Part shown: positions 53,578 through 63,349 of the stretch, one piece after another
How the letters are laid out: the number at the start of each line of letters is the position of its first letter
How positions within the stretch are numbered: position 1 is the stretch's first letter
From: an uncultured Ruminococcus sp.
GTDB taxonomy: Bacteria > Bacillota > Clostridia > Oscillospirales > Ruminococcaceae
NCBI GenBank assembly: GCA_949291125.1
Contig: CASEUJ010000016.1
Location: 131,946 to 195,945, forward strand
Direction: 5' to 3'
Length of the DNA: 64,000 nt
Notes under the pieces: generated by a model
What the model saw: only the letters and a program-made list of their open reading frames with translations
The model's database searches: none
Told to the model about the DNA's origin: nothing
Position numbers and translations under genes: made by a program

Positions 53578-53799
53578 GGCAGCACTGCACAATTCTCGCC
53601 TGTCGGCTTTGCATGTCATCTGCTTTCAGATTTTCCGTCATACTTGTACTCGTATGAGTGCTCAAAAAATACACAAAGTGCTTTTCAAGGTGTTCATTTC
53701 GTTTTTGCTTTATCTGGCGAAAAATTTGACAAAGTTTATGTGTAAAGAGTAGATCTGACGCACAGCGGCATTGCTCTAAAAACAAAAGGAGAACATATC
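53578..53799. other. Intergenic stretch, possible dispersed repeat
   Basis: Two hundred bases without a convincing gene. The block at about 53578-53690 has an orderly look (GGCAGCACTGCACAATTCTC, then a 10-base imperfect palindrome around ACTCGTATGAGT) and recalls short non-coding repeats scattered in ruminococcal genomes, but no second copy was noticed in this window. A - strand frame across it has no ribosome site. Confidence 0.35.
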
Positions 53800-54057
53800 A
53801 TGATGCAACAAAGCGTTTTTTGGATGATCTGGGGAATCTTAGGACTGATCATGTTGGTATACTATTTGCGGCGCAGGCATACCATACGATCATTTTTGTT
53901 CGGCGCATTCAGCGGCATTTTGGCGTTACTTCTGGTGCATTATGGCGGCGCTTTGTTTGGGTATACACCGGCACTGAATGTGCTACATCTGGTGCAGTCC
54001 ACGATTTTAGGTGTACCGGGTGTGATTCTCATGGTGGTATTGCATATAACGCTCTGA
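53800..54057 (+). CDS. BofA-like small membrane protein
   Basis: An 85-residue protein with three hydrophobic segments: FWMIWGILGLIMLVYYL, SGILALLLVHYGGALFG and TILGVPGVILMVVLHI. The last, with ILGVPGVI preceded by a polar LNVLHLVQ stretch, is the pattern of BofA, which in Bacillus holds the SpoIVFB protease inactive until pro-sigma-K is processed. Similarity is limited to this pattern, and no spore gene is adjacent, so the role in sporulation is only suggested. AAAGGAGAAC precedes the ATG. Confidence 0.7.
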   Translation: MMQQSVFWMIWGILGLIMLVYYLRRRHTIRSFLFGAFSGILALLLVHYGGALFGYTPALNVLHLVQSTILGVPGVILMVVLHITL

Positions 54058-54072
54058 TATGGATTGTAAAAG

Positions 54073-54136
54073 AAAAAGCACTGTCTGTACCGATAGCATT
54101 TTGCTTGAATGCTTTGGGATACAGACAGTGCTTTTT
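54073..54136. terminator. Bidirectional terminator between convergent genes
   Basis: AAAAAGCACTGTCTGTA pairs with TACAGACAGTGCTTTTT, with AGCATT and AATGCT pairing inside. The T-runs at both ends serve the BofA-like gene (+) and the methyltransferase gene (-). Confidence 0.93.
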
Positions 54137-54212
54137 ACAATGTGTCGATCTCATTTGCGTTTTATATATGGATCTTCATAAAAAACAGCGCTTACCGTCA
54201 CTTTATTTGATC

Positions 54213-54977
54213 TCATTTCTGTCGTATTTTTTGTGCTGCAACGACCATACGTGGGCTGTTCGGATGCAGCGGTTCTGTGGTGTCGGCGTGGTAAATGCCG
54301 ATCACCGAAAAACCAGCGCGTTTAAGTGCTATCTGAATCTGTTCTGGCGCATAGGCACGTTCGGTAATCTGTTCAACTTTACGCCGATAGCGTCCGTCTG
54401 GACAAACTTCAAACAAATTGAGTGTCAGATCGACGGTACAGCTGTCTTCACGCAGTGTGTTTTCCCAGACACAATAGACTTCATCTGTTTCATAGACATA
54501 AACTTGATTGCCAAGCAGCTGACGGTGTTTGAAGAGCGTATTCATATCAAAGAGAAAGAGTCCGCCTGGTTCTGTCGCCGCCGCAACGCGTTGGAATACT
54601 TCTTCTATTGCCGTAAGATCTGGCAGGTGATTCAGACTATCCAGCGTACACAGCGTCACATCCACCGTGCCATATAGTTCCAGTTCTCGCATATCCTGTT
54701 GAACATACTGGATTGCAAGACCGCTTTCAAATTTTTTGTCCATAGCTTGATTGAGCATACCGCTGGAATAATCTACGCCGATCACGTCATAGCCGCGTCG
54801 TGCCATTTCTTGTGCCATTGTTCCTGTGCCGCATGCCAGATCCAATAAAACGCATCCTGGTGTGTGCAAATGTGTATGGATCAGTGTGTCGAAATAGTTT
54901 GCTCGTGCCGCATAATCGACGTTTTTCGTCAGTTTGTCATAATAAAACGAAAAGACCTCATAGCCTGTCTGTCTCAT
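54213..54977 (-). CDS. Class I SAM-dependent methyltransferase
   Basis: A 254-residue methyltransferase. It begins YEVFSFYYDKLTKNVDY, typical of a broad Firmicutes family with an opening S-x-x-Y-D motif, and the SAM loop is LLDLACGTGTMAQEMARRGY, followed by VIGVDYSSGMLNQA. The middle part VDVTLCTLDSLNHL is also family-like. The substrate is unknown. AAAGGAG is ten bases before ATG 54977. It lies after the secA terminator, so it must have its own promoter, which I did not identify. Confidence 0.87.
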   Translation of the reverse strand: MRQTGYEVFSFYYDKLTKNVDYAARANYFDTLIHTHLHTPGCVLLDLACGTGTMAQEMARRGYDVIGVDYSSGMLNQAMDKKFESGLAIQYVQQDMRELELYGTVDVTLCTLDSLNHLPDLTAIEEVFQRVAAATEPGGLFLFDMNTLFKHRQLLGNQVYVYETDEVYCVWENTLREDSCTVDLTLNLFEVCPDGRYRRKVEQITERAYAPEQIQIALKRAGFSVIGIYHADTTEPLHPNSPRMVVAAQKIRQK

Positions 54978-54996
54978 CCGACCATTTCTCCTTTCA

Positions 54997-55037
54997 TAAA
55001 AACAGGGGAACATGGCGTTCGGCACATGATCCCCTGT
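54997..55037 (-). terminator. Terminator of secA
   Basis: On the - strand ACAGGGGA pairs with TCCCCTGT (55030-55037 and 55002-55009), followed by TTTTTATG. It lies 25 bases after the secA stop and overlaps the leader of the methyltransferase gene. Confidence 0.85.
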
Positions 55038-55061
55038 AACATTGCGTGTGTGATGACACGA

Positions 55062-57749
55062 TTATTTTTTATTGCGATTCGGATTGCGGCGCTGTGTCCC
55101 AAAGCTGCCATCGCCTGCGCCAGCATTTGGTGCATCCGGCTTAGAAACTTGTTCACGTTGCGGCGCTTCGTTTTTACGTAACTTGACTGTTAGCAGCATG
55201 CGGACGGTATCTTCACGGATTGAGTCGACCATCGCGTCAAACATTTCAAAACCTTCATAACGATATTCGACAACCGGATTCTGCTGACCATAAGCGCGCA
55301 AACCGATTCCTTTCTTGAGTTCGTTCATGTCATCGATATGTGCCATCCACTTGGTATCGACAACCTTCAGCAGAACAACGCGTTCGAGTTCGCGCATGAT
55401 CTCTTCGCCGTATTCTTCTTCCTTTGCTGCATACAGCTCTTTTGCACGATCGGTCAGCGCTTCAATGATGTCGCTTGTAGTGAGCGTATTCAGATCGCTT
55501 TCATCGTATTCAAGATCATCTTCCTGTGTGATCCATCCAAGGAAATAATCGCGCAGTCCCACCAGATTCCACTGGGTATGATCTGTTTCTTCCTCATTGA
55601 TATATTGCTTGACCGTTGCCTCGATTAGTTCCTCAATCATCTTGATGATGCTGTCATGAATATCCTCGCCGTCCAGCACCTGTGCACGTTGCTTGTAGAT
55701 AATCTCACGCTGGGTGTTCATAACATCGTCGTAATTAAGGACGTTCTTACGGATATTGAAGTTACGTCCTTCTACCTTGCGCTGAGATGACTCAATGATC
55801 TTAGTCAGTGCTTTACTTTCAATTGGAGTATCCTCATCGACATTGAGCGTACGCATCATATTTTCCAACCGGTCGCCAGCGAAAATACGCATCAGATCAT
55901 CCTCAACCGAGAGGAAGAAACGGCTTTCACCTTCATCACCTTGACGACCGGAACGACCACGAAGCTGATTGTCGATACGACGTGATTCGTGGCGTTCGGT
56001 GCCGAGGATATACAGACCACCGGCCTCCTTGACTGCCACTGCTTTTTCCTTGACTTCTTCGCCAAACTTCTTGTACAGTTCCTGATATACGGCTCTTGCG
56101 TCGAGGATCTCCTGATCGTCGGTATCTGCAAAGCCAATCGCCTCTGTGATGATCTCTTCCGGATAATTGCGCTTGCGCATCTCTGCCTTTGCAAGGAACT
56201 CTGCGTTACCGCCGAGCATGATATCCGTACCACGGCCAGCCATGTTGGTTGCAATAGTAACTGCACCGAGCTTACCTGCCTGTGCGACGATCTCTGCTTC
56301 CTTAGCGTGATACTTTGCGTTCAGGACTTCGTGCTTGATGCCTTTGCGCTTGAGCATTGCCGAGAGCAGCTCAGACTTTTCGATAGAAATGGTGCCGACC
56401 AGAACTGGCTGCCCTTTTTCATGACATTCTGCAATCTGTTCAATGATTGCCTTATACTTGCCCTTTTCTGTGCGATAGATCAGGTCGGTGTGGTCAATAC
56501 GTTTTATCGGGCGGTTGGTCGGAACAGCGATGACATCGAGCTTATAGATCTCGCGGAATTCATCTTCCTCTGTCATTGCCGTACCGGTCATACCGGACAG
56601 CTTAGTGTATAGGCGGAAATAGTTCTGGAAGGTAATGGTCGCGAGTGTCTTGGATTCTTGCGCAACCTTGACGCCTTCTTTTGCCTCAATTGCCTGATGC
56701 AGACCATCATTAAAGCGGCGGCCGAGCATCTTACGACCGGTGAATTCGTCGATGATGATGACTTCGCCGTCCTCGACGATATAATCGATGTCCTTGCGCA
56801 TAACGCCGTTTGCCTTGAGCGCTTGGTTGATGTGGTGTAATAGCGTCATATTGTCAGAATCCATGAGGTTCTCGACTGCAAAATATTCCTCTGCCTTTTT
56901 TACGCCTCGCCGTGTGATGGTCGCGGTTTTTGCTTTTTCATCGACAATATAGTCGGCGTTTTCGTTGACTTCTTCCTGATCCTGTTTGTCATCCATTTCC
57001 ACAACAGTGACAGCTGACAGCGTTTTGGCGAACTTATCTACTACGCCATAGAGCGCGGTAGATTTATCGCCTTTGCCGGAAATAATCAGCGGTGTTCTTG
57101 CCTCGTCAATCAGGATCGAGTCCACCTCGTCGACAATTGCGAAGTTGTGTTCTCGTTGTACCTTGTCCTTTTTATAAATAACCATGTTGTCACGCAGATA
57201 GTCGAATCCAAGCTCGTTGTTCGTACCATAGGTGACGTCACAGTTATATGCCTCACGGCGCTGGTCATTGGTCAGACCATGGAGAATACAGCCAACGGTG
57301 AGCCCCAGAAAGCGTAGAACTTTTCCCATTTCGTCTGACTGTGTTTTTGCCAGATAATCGTTGACAGTGACAATATGTACACCTTTTCCCGGCAATGCAT
57401 TCAGGTATGCAGCAACACATGCTACGAGGGTCTTACCTTCACCGGTCTTCATTTCTGCGATACGTCCCTGATGCAGGACAATCGCACCAATGATCTGTAC
57501 CGGGAACGGCCGCTTGCCGAGCACACGATCTGCTGCCTCACGAACAGTTGCAAGCGCCTCCGCCTCTATCGACTCGAGTGATTCGCCAAGCTCCAGACGT
57601 TCGCGGAATTCTACCGTTTTTTCCTTTAGATCTGCGTCCGAAAGTGCCCGATACTCTTCTTCGAGCGCCAACACCTTATTTTTTAACGGTTCTATACGAG
57701 CCAACTCCCGCGAGCTGTAGGAGCCGAACAGTTTGCTAAAAATACCCAT
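55062..57749 (-). CDS. secA: Protein translocase ATPase SecA
   Basis: An 895-residue motor that drives unfolded proteins through SecYEG. Walker A is [17 protein letters not shown], Walker B region [12 protein letters not shown], with [23 protein letters not shown] and [12 protein letters not shown] all in order. The start [10 protein letters not shown] is standard. The C-terminus ends [13 protein letters not shown] and has no CPCGSGKKY-type zinc motif, which many SecA proteins carry for SecB and ribosome contacts. It should export the pilus proteins of this window. Its promoter is at 57785-57813. Confidence 0.97.
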   Translation of the reverse strand: MGIFSKLFGSYSSRELARIEPLKNKVLALEEEYRALSDADLKEKTVEFRERLELGESLESIEAEALATVREAADRVLGKRPFPVQIIGAIVLHQGRIAEMKTGEGKTLVACVAAYLNALPGKGVHIVTVNDYLAKTQSDEMGKVLRFLGLTVGCILHGLTNDQRREAYNCDVTYGTNNELGFDYLRDNMVIYKKDKVQREHNFAIVDEVDSILIDEARTPLIISGKGDKSTALYGVVDKFAKTLSAVTVVEMDDKQDQEEVNENADYIVDEKAKTATITRRGVKKAEEYFAVENLMDSDNMTLLHHINQALKANGVMRKDIDYIVEDGEVIIIDEFTGRKMLGRRFNDGLHQAIEAKEGVKVAQESKTLATITFQNYFRLYTKLSGMTGTAMTEEDEFREIYKLDVIAVPTNRPIKRIDHTDLIYRTEKGKYKAIIEQIAECHEKGQPVLVGTISIEKSELLSAMLKRKGIKHEVLNAKYHAKEAEIVAQAGKLGAVTIATNMAGRGTDIMLGGNAEFLAKAEMRKRNYPEEIITEAIGFADTDDQEILDARAVYQELYKKFGEEVKEKAVAVKEAGGLYILGTERHESRRIDNQLRGRSGRQGDEGESRFFLSVEDDLMRIFAGDRLENMMRTLNVDEDTPIESKALTKIIESSQRKVEGRNFNIRKNVLNYDDVMNTQREIIYKQRAQVLDGEDIHDSIIKMIEELIEATVKQYINEEETDHTQWNLVGLRDYFLGWITQEDDLEYDESDLNTLTTSDIIEALTDRAKELYAAKEEEYGEEIMRELERVVLLKVVDTKWMAHIDDMNELKKGIGLRAYGQQNPVVEYRYEGFEMFDAMVDSIREDTVRMLLTVKLRKNEAPQREQVSKPDAPNAGAGDGSFGTQRRNPNRNKK

Positions 57750-57784
57750 GAACTTACCGCCTTTATTCAAATTATACAGTTATT

Positions 57785-57813
57785 AGTATAGCATGCTCCA
57801 CGCCGTTTGTCAA
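57785..57813 (-). promoter_or_regulatory. Promoter of secA
   Basis: On the - strand: TTGACA, 17 bases, TATACT, about 35 bases before the secA start. Confidence 0.88.
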
Positions 57814-57904
57814 TAGTTATTGAAACGGCGATTTCACAAAAATTCACACACAACCAAAGTGCAGTGCAAATATTTCATAATGATTCATACCACGTCGGAT
57901 GGGT

Positions 57905-58669
57905 TTATTCCGCTTGATAATTTGCCAGGAACTGTTTGGTTCGCTCTTGTGTCGGATGCTCAAACACTTCCTGCGGCGTGCCGGCTTCCACGATATAGCC
58001 GTCTGCCATGAAGATAACGCGGTTGGAAACAGCCTTTGCAAAGTCCATTTCATGTGTGACGATTACCATGGTCATATGATCCTCTGCCAGTAAACGGATA
58101 ACTGAGAGGATCTCTTTGGTCAGCTCTGGATCCAGTGCCGAAGTCGGTTCATCAAAGAAGAGGATCGATGGATTCATAGCAAGTGCTCGAACGATTGCGA
58201 CACGCTGTTGCTGGCCGCCGGACAATTCGCAGGGATAAGATTTTGCCTTGCTGTCCAGTCCCACTTTCTGAAGTAGGTGCATGGCGGTCTCTCGCGCCAT
58301 TTCGCGGCTTTTTTTCAGGATCAGCTGCTGCGGTTCTGTGATATTTCGCAGTACGCTGTAATGTGGAAACAAGTTGAAATTTTGAAATACCAGCCCGAAA
58401 AATTGCTGGATCTGCTTAAACTCTGCCTTGGGGGCATAGACGGGTTTCTGATTCGCCTCGGCAGAAACTGCAAGTTTATCCATGTAGGAAATGCTGCCGG
58501 ATGAAAGTGTTTCTAAAAATGTGCAGCATCGCAGTAGTGTGGACTTTCCAGATCCGGAGGGACCGATGATTGAAACGATCTCACCCGGATGTACAGTCAG
58601 AGAAATATCCTTGAGTACTTCGTTGTTACCGAAGGTCTTTTTCAGATGAGAAACCTCTAAATAGTTCAC
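57905..58669 (-). CDS. Polar amino acid ABC transporter, ATP-binding protein
   Basis: A 254-residue ATPase of the GlnQ/HisP type. Walker [15 protein letters not shown]-loop [15 protein letters not shown], signature [15 protein letters not shown], Walker [15 protein letters not shown] and the switch histidine in VIVTHEM are all intact. I start at GTG 58669, eight bases after AAGGAGG. It follows the permease fusion gene by 13 bases. It would power uptake of a polar amino acid; the exact substrate is set by the partner. Confidence 0.93.
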   Translation of the reverse strand: MNYLEVSHLKKTFGNNEVLKDISLTVHPGEIVSIIGPSGSGKSTLLRCCTFLETLSSGSISYMDKLAVSAEANQKPVYAPKAEFKQIQQFFGLVFQNFNLFPHYSVLRNITEPQQLILKKSREMARETAMHLLQKVGLDSKAKSYPCELSGGQQQRVAIVRALAMNPSILFFDEPTSALDPELTKEILSVIRLLAEDHMTMVIVTHEMDFAKAVSNRVIFMADGYIVEAGTPQEVFEHPTQERTKQFLANYQAE

Positions 58670-58682
58670 AGCCGTCACCTCC

Positions 58683-60143
58683 TTATATTTTATAATAGTT
58701 CATTTTCTTTTCTACCAGTGACATCACGCCAGCCACCAACAAGTTGAATACATAATAAAAGATGGCGGCAACCAGATACGGCAGCATCGAGGTCTGGCTT
58801 GCGGCGATCCGTTCGGTTTCAGTAAAAAGTTCGGTGTACGAAATGGCGAAGGCAAGGGAGGTATCCTTAACCAGCGTGATCGATTCGTTGGTTACTGCAG
58901 GAAGCACACGCTTGACCATTTGTGGTGTGATGATACGTAAAAATTTCTGAGGTGCCGAATAGCCTAGGATCTTTGCCGCTTCATATTGTCCTACCGGGAT
59001 TGACTGAATGCCACTACGGAAGATCTCTGCAAAGTATGCCGCATAATTAAGCGAAAAAGCAAGGATCACTGCCCAGAAACGATATTCCGGGGTCAGCGGC
59101 AGTCCAAAGATAAAATATTTTCCGAAATAGATTACTAGAAGTTGTAACATCAGCGGCGTACCGCGCACGATGGAGATATAGACCTTCATCAGCCACTGTA
59201 CCGGCTTCCATGCATAGAGCCGTGCCAGACAGATCAGAAGCCCCAGTGGCATCGAGAATAATAGCGTCAGGGCAAATATGACAACAGAACGGAGCATGCT
59301 GTCGGTCAGTTCTTGGAAAATTTCAGAAAATGACATTTTCTGGTTTCCTTGTGTTTCCTGTACCGCGATATTTTCCAGATCCCATTTTTCTGAGATTTCC
59401 TCAAATGTACCATCCTCCCGCATTTCGTCGAGCGTCGATTGCACCTGATCGCGCAGTTCCGTATTGTCCTTGGCAAATCCCACACCGTACTGTTCGTCGG
59501 AAAGATGCTCTTCAAGGATGGTATATCCACCGCCGCGGGATGCGATCTGATAGTTTGCAACGCCAATATCCATAGCAATGGCGTCTACTGCACCAGAGTC
59601 CAGATTCAGAAAGGCGTTATTATAATCCGAGACAATGACCAGTTCCCGAAATGATGCTTTGAGATCGGCGTTATCTTCTTCATTCAGCGCCGCTTCGGCG
59701 GATGAATCAGTCTGTACTGCAACGCCTTTGCCGGCAAGGTCTGAAAATGTGACAATACCGCCGTTCTCCTTGACCACAATCACCTGAGAGTTATCGACAT
59801 AGGGTTCTGTCCATGCATAGTCGTCTTCTCTGCCGTTTATGGTGAAGCCGTTCCAGATACAGCTGATTGTGCCGGAATTGAGTTCCATATCTTTGGAGTT
59901 CCAGTCGATCGGCTGTTTGACTAGTTCCCAGCCGTTTCTTTCACAGACCTCTGCGGCAAGGTCAAGGTCATATCCCACATATTCGCCGCTTTCGTCCTGA
60001 TAGCCATATGGCGGAAATGCCGCATCAAATCCGACGATAAATTTCATTCCGTTTCCGGAGGATTCTCCGCATCCGACCAAGGACAGTCCCATTACTGCGG
60101 CGGCAAAGATCGCCAGCAAATGGCGGTATGAGGTTCGTTTCAT
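58683..60143 (-). CDS. Amino acid ABC transporter, substrate-binding/permease fusion
   Basis: A 486-residue fusion of a lipoprotein-type binding protein and its permease. The N-terminus has a lipobox, LSLVGC with Cys25, then a binding domain of the SBP_bac_3 type (about 32-265: [27 protein letters not shown]), and from about 280 an inner-membrane permease of the HisM/GlnP type with the EAA loop [18 protein letters not shown]. In such fusions the binding domain is outside, tethered to the permease. Substrate probably glutamine, arginine or a relative. Start ATG 60143 with AAGGAG upstream. Confidence 0.92.
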   Translation of the reverse strand: MKRTSYRHLLAIFAAAVMGLSLVGCGESSGNGMKFIVGFDAAFPPYGYQDESGEYVGYDLDLAAEVCERNGWELVKQPIDWNSKDMELNSGTISCIWNGFTINGREDDYAWTEPYVDNSQVIVVKENGGIVTFSDLAGKGVAVQTDSSAEAALNEEDNADLKASFRELVIVSDYNNAFLNLDSGAVDAIAMDIGVANYQIASRGGGYTILEEHLSDEQYGVGFAKDNTELRDQVQSTLDEMREDGTFEEISEKWDLENIAVQETQGNQKMSFSEIFQELTDSMLRSVVIFALTLLFSMPLGLLICLARLYAWKPVQWLMKVYISIVRGTPLMLQLLVIYFGKYFIFGLPLTPEYRFWAVILAFSLNYAAYFAEIFRSGIQSIPVGQYEAAKILGYSAPQKFLRIITPQMVKRVLPAVTNESITLVKDTSLAFAISYTELFTETERIAASQTSMLPYLVAAIFYYVFNLLVAGVMSLVEKKMNYYKI

Positions 60144-60324
60144 AAAGCATATTCTCCTTTTTGCATCTGCCGGATATTGTAAGGTATAGTAGCATTAGAA
60201 CAGAGAGAAAGCCGTATGCCTTCCGGCTGTTTGGGAAAAGAGAACTGACCAGACAGATTGCTGTATTGTCAACTGATGCAGCAATGAGTGGTGATTTATC
60301 AGCTTATCCCAGAAAAGTATTCAC

Positions 60325-60354
60325 ATTATAACATGAATCGGCATATTCTGTCAA
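60325..60354 (-). promoter_or_regulatory. Promoter of the amino acid transporter operon
   Basis: On the - strand: TTGACA, 18 bases, TATAAT, leaving a leader of about 175 bases. The leader has a small GCCG/CGGC hairpin but no riboswitch I recognise. Confidence 0.72.
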
Positions 60355-60372
60355 CTGCCGGATTGATATGAC

Positions 60373-60408
60373 AAAAGCCCCTTGCCGGCATGTACCGGAC
60401 AAGAGGCT
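60373..60408 (-). terminator. Terminator of the glycoside hydrolase gene
   Basis: On the - strand AGCCTCTTGTCCGG and CCGGCAAGGGGCT pair with small bulges around a TACATG loop, then TTTTGT. It lies 37 bases after the stop. Confidence 0.85.
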
Positions 60409-60444
60409 CAGATTGTATAAACAGATCGCCTTTCTTGTTTCGTC

Positions 60445-61875
60445 TTAAAGCTCTATTGGTTCAAAGCGAATACGGATCTTCGGTAGCTCATGGAGCGTGG
60501 TGTCATAGTGGAACAGTCCATTTTCTACGGAAAGATCATTTTCACCGGTTGCCGGCGGTGCAAAGATCTTTAGTGTTAGGTCTGCCGCACCTTCCAACGG
60601 CTTTTCGAAGAACGCCGCCATCAGATCCACTGTCTTAGTCTTTGGCGCCTTATAGAACCACTTGCCGTTGAGTTCCAGCATCAGATTGCTGTCCTCTTCA
60701 AACACAGCTTCGCAGAAAGTCGGGTTTTTGTCAAAGTGCAGCGGAATCGCAATGCCCTCGGCATCTTCTGAGTGGCTCCAGCGCAGTGTAATCGGAAGTT
60801 GTACATCGCCTTCCATCTTAGTGATCTGCGGTGAGAACCAGTCGCGGTGGATGATTTCTTTGTAGGTCTCCAGTACCGGCTGTGCAATGCCGGTGTCCGG
60901 ATTATTTGGATTTTCGATTTCAAGCCCCAGTCTGCCGCGGTCGCGGAACTGATAAAATGTAAATGCACTGAACCAGTCTGCTTGTTCACGCTCAAGTCTG
61001 TCGCAGAATTCTTTGACCATCTGTGCTTGTTCATAAGGACCGGTGACATCGCCATCGGCGTTAAATTCTGCCATGGTCATCGGTTTTGCCACGCCGCCAT
61101 TCAAGTAACGGAAACGTTCAAAGCTGCGTCTGGTCTTTTCATAGGTGTCGTCTACTGTGCCGCGGCTGTGGGAATTTCCGCCGCGTTCTGCGACATCATA
61201 TGGCCAGCCCCAGTGCAGCGCCATATACTTGTCCACTGACCAGATATCTGCTGCCGGAATGGTCTGCGCAAATTCCGTCTCCTTCTCCATTTCCTCTTTG
61301 GAGAGATCTTCGATGCCGCCGATGCAAATCACCGTTTGTACATTCGGCGCGTGTTCTTTGATGATGCGGCTTGCGCGCACGAAGAAGTCCGCGACTTCCT
61401 GATAGGTACAGCGCTTGTTGAACGAAAACCAGTTTCCGGTTGCCTCGTGGTTGATGCGCAGGAATACGCGCCCAAATGGCCGCAGATCATCACCGATTGT
61501 GGCAAGCTGCTCGTCTGAAACGTGCGGATCGATGGTGAGAGTGAGATTGACATCCTGTCCATGCTGGCGGATCTCACGCATGTAGTTGAAGGGCTCGCCT
61601 TCCGTGTTGCCCTCTAAGCCGCCTTTGTAGGTAAAATAGTCGTCATAGGGGAAGTCCCATGCAAAGCTCACATCCGGGCTTGCATGCACAACGCTTGCGC
61701 GCCCCGGGAATCCCGCATCAAGCGGATAATAACAGTACATCAGACTGATGCTGCGATGCGGCCGTCCGAGTTTTTCGAGAATATAGTCCTGATTGACATA
61801 TTCGCCGCGTTCGCTTCCATCGCCGAGGTCTACGGCGCATTTTGCTTTTCCCATATGTATGCGATAAACATCCAT
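60445..61875 (-). CDS. GH-A clan glycoside hydrolase, GH26-like
   Basis: A 476-residue protein with no signal peptide, so intracellular. Its barrel part resembles GH26 in the box LRINHEATGNWFSF (compare the family R-P-x-H-E-x-N-G-x-W), giving Glu144 as probable acid/base, and KPMTMAEFNAD gives Glu270 as probable nucleophile. The C-terminal 110 residues look like a beta-sandwich. GH26 is mainly mannanases, but similarity is limited to these boxes and another clan GH-A family is possible. I start at ATG 61875, eight bases after AAGGAGA. It may act on imported oligosaccharides. Confidence 0.6.
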   Translation of the reverse strand: MDVYRIHMGKAKCAVDLGDGSERGEYVNQDYILEKLGRPHRSISLMYCYYPLDAGFPGRASVVHASPDVSFAWDFPYDDYFTYKGGLEGNTEGEPFNYMREIRQHGQDVNLTLTIDPHVSDEQLATIGDDLRPFGRVFLRINHEATGNWFSFNKRCTYQEVADFFVRASRIIKEHAPNVQTVICIGGIEDLSKEEMEKETEFAQTIPAADIWSVDKYMALHWGWPYDVAERGGNSHSRGTVDDTYEKTRRSFERFRYLNGGVAKPMTMAEFNADGDVTGPYEQAQMVKEFCDRLEREQADWFSAFTFYQFRDRGRLGLEIENPNNPDTGIAQPVLETYKEIIHRDWFSPQITKMEGDVQLPITLRWSHSEDAEGIAIPLHFDKNPTFCEAVFEEDSNLMLELNGKWFYKAPKTKTVDLMAAFFEKPLEGAADLTLKIFAPPATGENDLSVENGLFHYDTTLHELPKIRIRFEPIEL

Positions 61876-62079
61876 TGCGATTTTCTCCTTGTTCTTGTCA
61901 GAAATCAATACCGGCAGATTTTGCCGTATCTTCATTATAAACGATGTACACGGTGCTGTCAAGGAAAAATGCGGCAAAATTGGAGAAGACAAGGGGATTC
62001 TTGTTGCGAACCGAATTTTGTTGCTGCATGCAAGCGTTCTCCATTGCTATCGCTTGACAGTCCAAAGCAATAAATGCTA

Positions 62080-62211
62080 TCATAAAATCATTTGAGATTG
62101 CCAAAATCCTGAATAAGAATGGTTGACAACATACGCACCAATCCGCTCTTGGGGAATATCCATATATGCAATTTGCGTAGAAATCTGAATTTCCTTATCC
62201 GTATAACTCAT
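62080..62211 (-). pseudogene. 43-residue fragment resembling the N-terminus of a DUF2974/Mbeg1-like protein
   Basis: On the - strand an ATG at 62211, nine bases after GGAGGAGAT in the end of the lipoprotein gene, starts a 43-codon frame: MSYTDKEIQISTQIAYMDIP, then QERIGAYVVNHSYSGFWQSQ and a stop. The opening T-D-K-E-x-Q-I-x-x-Q-x-A-Y pattern is like the start of lipase-like DUF2974 proteins, as far as I remember. The remainder of a normal protein is missing, so this is probably a truncated gene. Confidence 0.5.
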
Positions 62212-62968
62212 TTTTTCGAATCTCCTCCATTTTTTTGTTAAAGTCATCCATATTCATATTCCAAACGCCCTGCTCTGCTCCTTGTGCCACCCGATCGTAT
62301 TTTCCGTCCAAATAACCAATCAGATTCGAATTGCAGGAAAGGGATGGGTATTCACTGAAATAATCTTCCACAACACGCCTATCCTCCGTCTGTATAAAAT
62401 AAACGGTTAAAGAGCGGAGATCGGTGGCAGAAACAACGGTTTGGAAATAAGAATATAATTCCTCATCATTGTAATGCTCCAAGAAATCGGAACATAAGTA
62501 AAGCTCAATTTCTGGTTGAGTACTATACCCTGACATTTCATCATTATACTCTTCAATTGTGATATCTGTGTTCGTGATTTCTTTTCCTTTTGGTAAAACA
62601 GGTGCCATATCCACATCGATATAAAAATCTAAATCAATATCAGCAAATATTTCTTCCACGATTTGTAGATATTGCTCACCCACCAGTGCATGGATGTAAT
62701 AATCTTCTCCACCACGTGTTTCAATCAAGCTGTATACCTCAAACAGTAGGTCAGGATTATTCACTGGATACGCAATTGTTCGATGGGAATCCATGATGGT
62801 TTTCACTTCGAATTCTTCCCCATACTTTTCATATAGCTGCTCTTTCGCAAATCCTGCTAAATCCTTACTGTCATATATGACACAACCTGTCAGCCAAATT
62901 ACGTTTGTGAAAACAACAGCACATAAAGTTGCTATCGAAAAAAGATTATGAAAGATATTCTTCTTCAT
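62195..62968 (-). CDS. Lipoprotein of unknown function
   Basis: A 257-residue lipoprotein: signal peptide with lipobox WLTGC at Cys29, then a rather acidic extracellular domain with no repeats. I do not recognise a family. The sequence is AT-rich compared with neighbours, and the stop overlaps the start of the fragment at 62080-62211, implying the two once formed an operon in which a secreted or membrane partner was lost. Its promoter, TTGACA-N17-TATAAT, is about 225 bases upstream. Start ATG is preceded by GAAAGCGAGAA, a weak site. Confidence 0.75.
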   Translation of the reverse strand: MKKNIFHNLFSIATLCAVVFTNVIWLTGCVIYDSKDLAGFAKEQLYEKYGEEFEVKTIMDSHRTIAYPVNNPDLLFEVYSLIETRGGEDYYIHALVGEQYLQIVEEIFADIDLDFYIDVDMAPVLPKGKEITNTDITIEEYNDEMSGYSTQPEIELYLCSDFLEHYNDEELYSYFQTVVSATDLRSLTVYFIQTEDRRVVEDYFSEYPSLSCNSNLIGYLDGKYDRVAQGAEQGVWNMNMDDFNKKMEEIRKNELYG

Positions 62969-63007
62969 GCTTGTGTTCTCGCTTTCAAAAAAAGTAAATA
63001 AAACAAT

Positions 63008-63184
63008 TCAAATTATAAACACTTGAAAATCGCAGTCTGCATAAAGAACTGCAAGTTCTGTGCACCACGTTGCCAGGTCATCACTGATGGAATACATAAA
63101 ATAGTTGTCAATCGCCACATATCCGGCATAAATATGGTTGAGATTATCTATGACAGCCACTACAAATTCTTCGGCAGACTTTGT
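63008..63184 (-). pseudogene. Possible 58-codon gene fragment upstream of the lipoprotein
   Basis: On the - strand a frame free of stops runs 59 codons and has protein-like content: EEFVVAVIDNLNHIYAGY, VAIDNYFMYSISDDLATW. A TAG sits just before it, and only a GTG at 63160 could serve as start, without a clear ribosome site. It lies immediately after the promoter at 63192-63220. It is either a short gene or the remains of a longer one. Confidence 0.35.
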
Positions 63185-63191
63185 CTATTCC

Positions 63192-63220
63192 ATTATAAAC
63201 GCGGGAAGAATAAGTGTCAA
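63192..63220 (-). promoter_or_regulatory. Consensus promoter facing the lipoprotein gene
   Basis: On the - strand: TTGACA, 17 bases, TATAAT, a perfect consensus. Its transcript would cover the 58-codon frame and the lipoprotein gene. Confidence 0.82.
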
Positions 63221-63280
63221 GGGAAAAACCGGAAACATCACAATTTTTCCCGTCTGTCTTTAGATTGCCTTTGTTCTCAT

Positions 63281-63309
63281 TTGACATCTTCTGCAAAACC
63301 ATGTATAAT
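63281..63309 (+). promoter_or_regulatory. Consensus promoter of the sialate O-acetylesterase gene
   Basis: TTGACA, 17 bases, TATAAT, 40 bases before the gene start. It is divergent from the - strand promoter 60 bases away. Confidence 0.88.
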
Positions 63310-63349
63310 GAGGTATCAATGATATCTAATGAAAAGAGGAAATGATGTT

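Noticed and set aside
63023-63322. A 99-codon + strand frame near the right end
   Set aside because: It is antisense to the more protein-like - strand frame, crosses two divergent consensus promoters and has no ribosome site.
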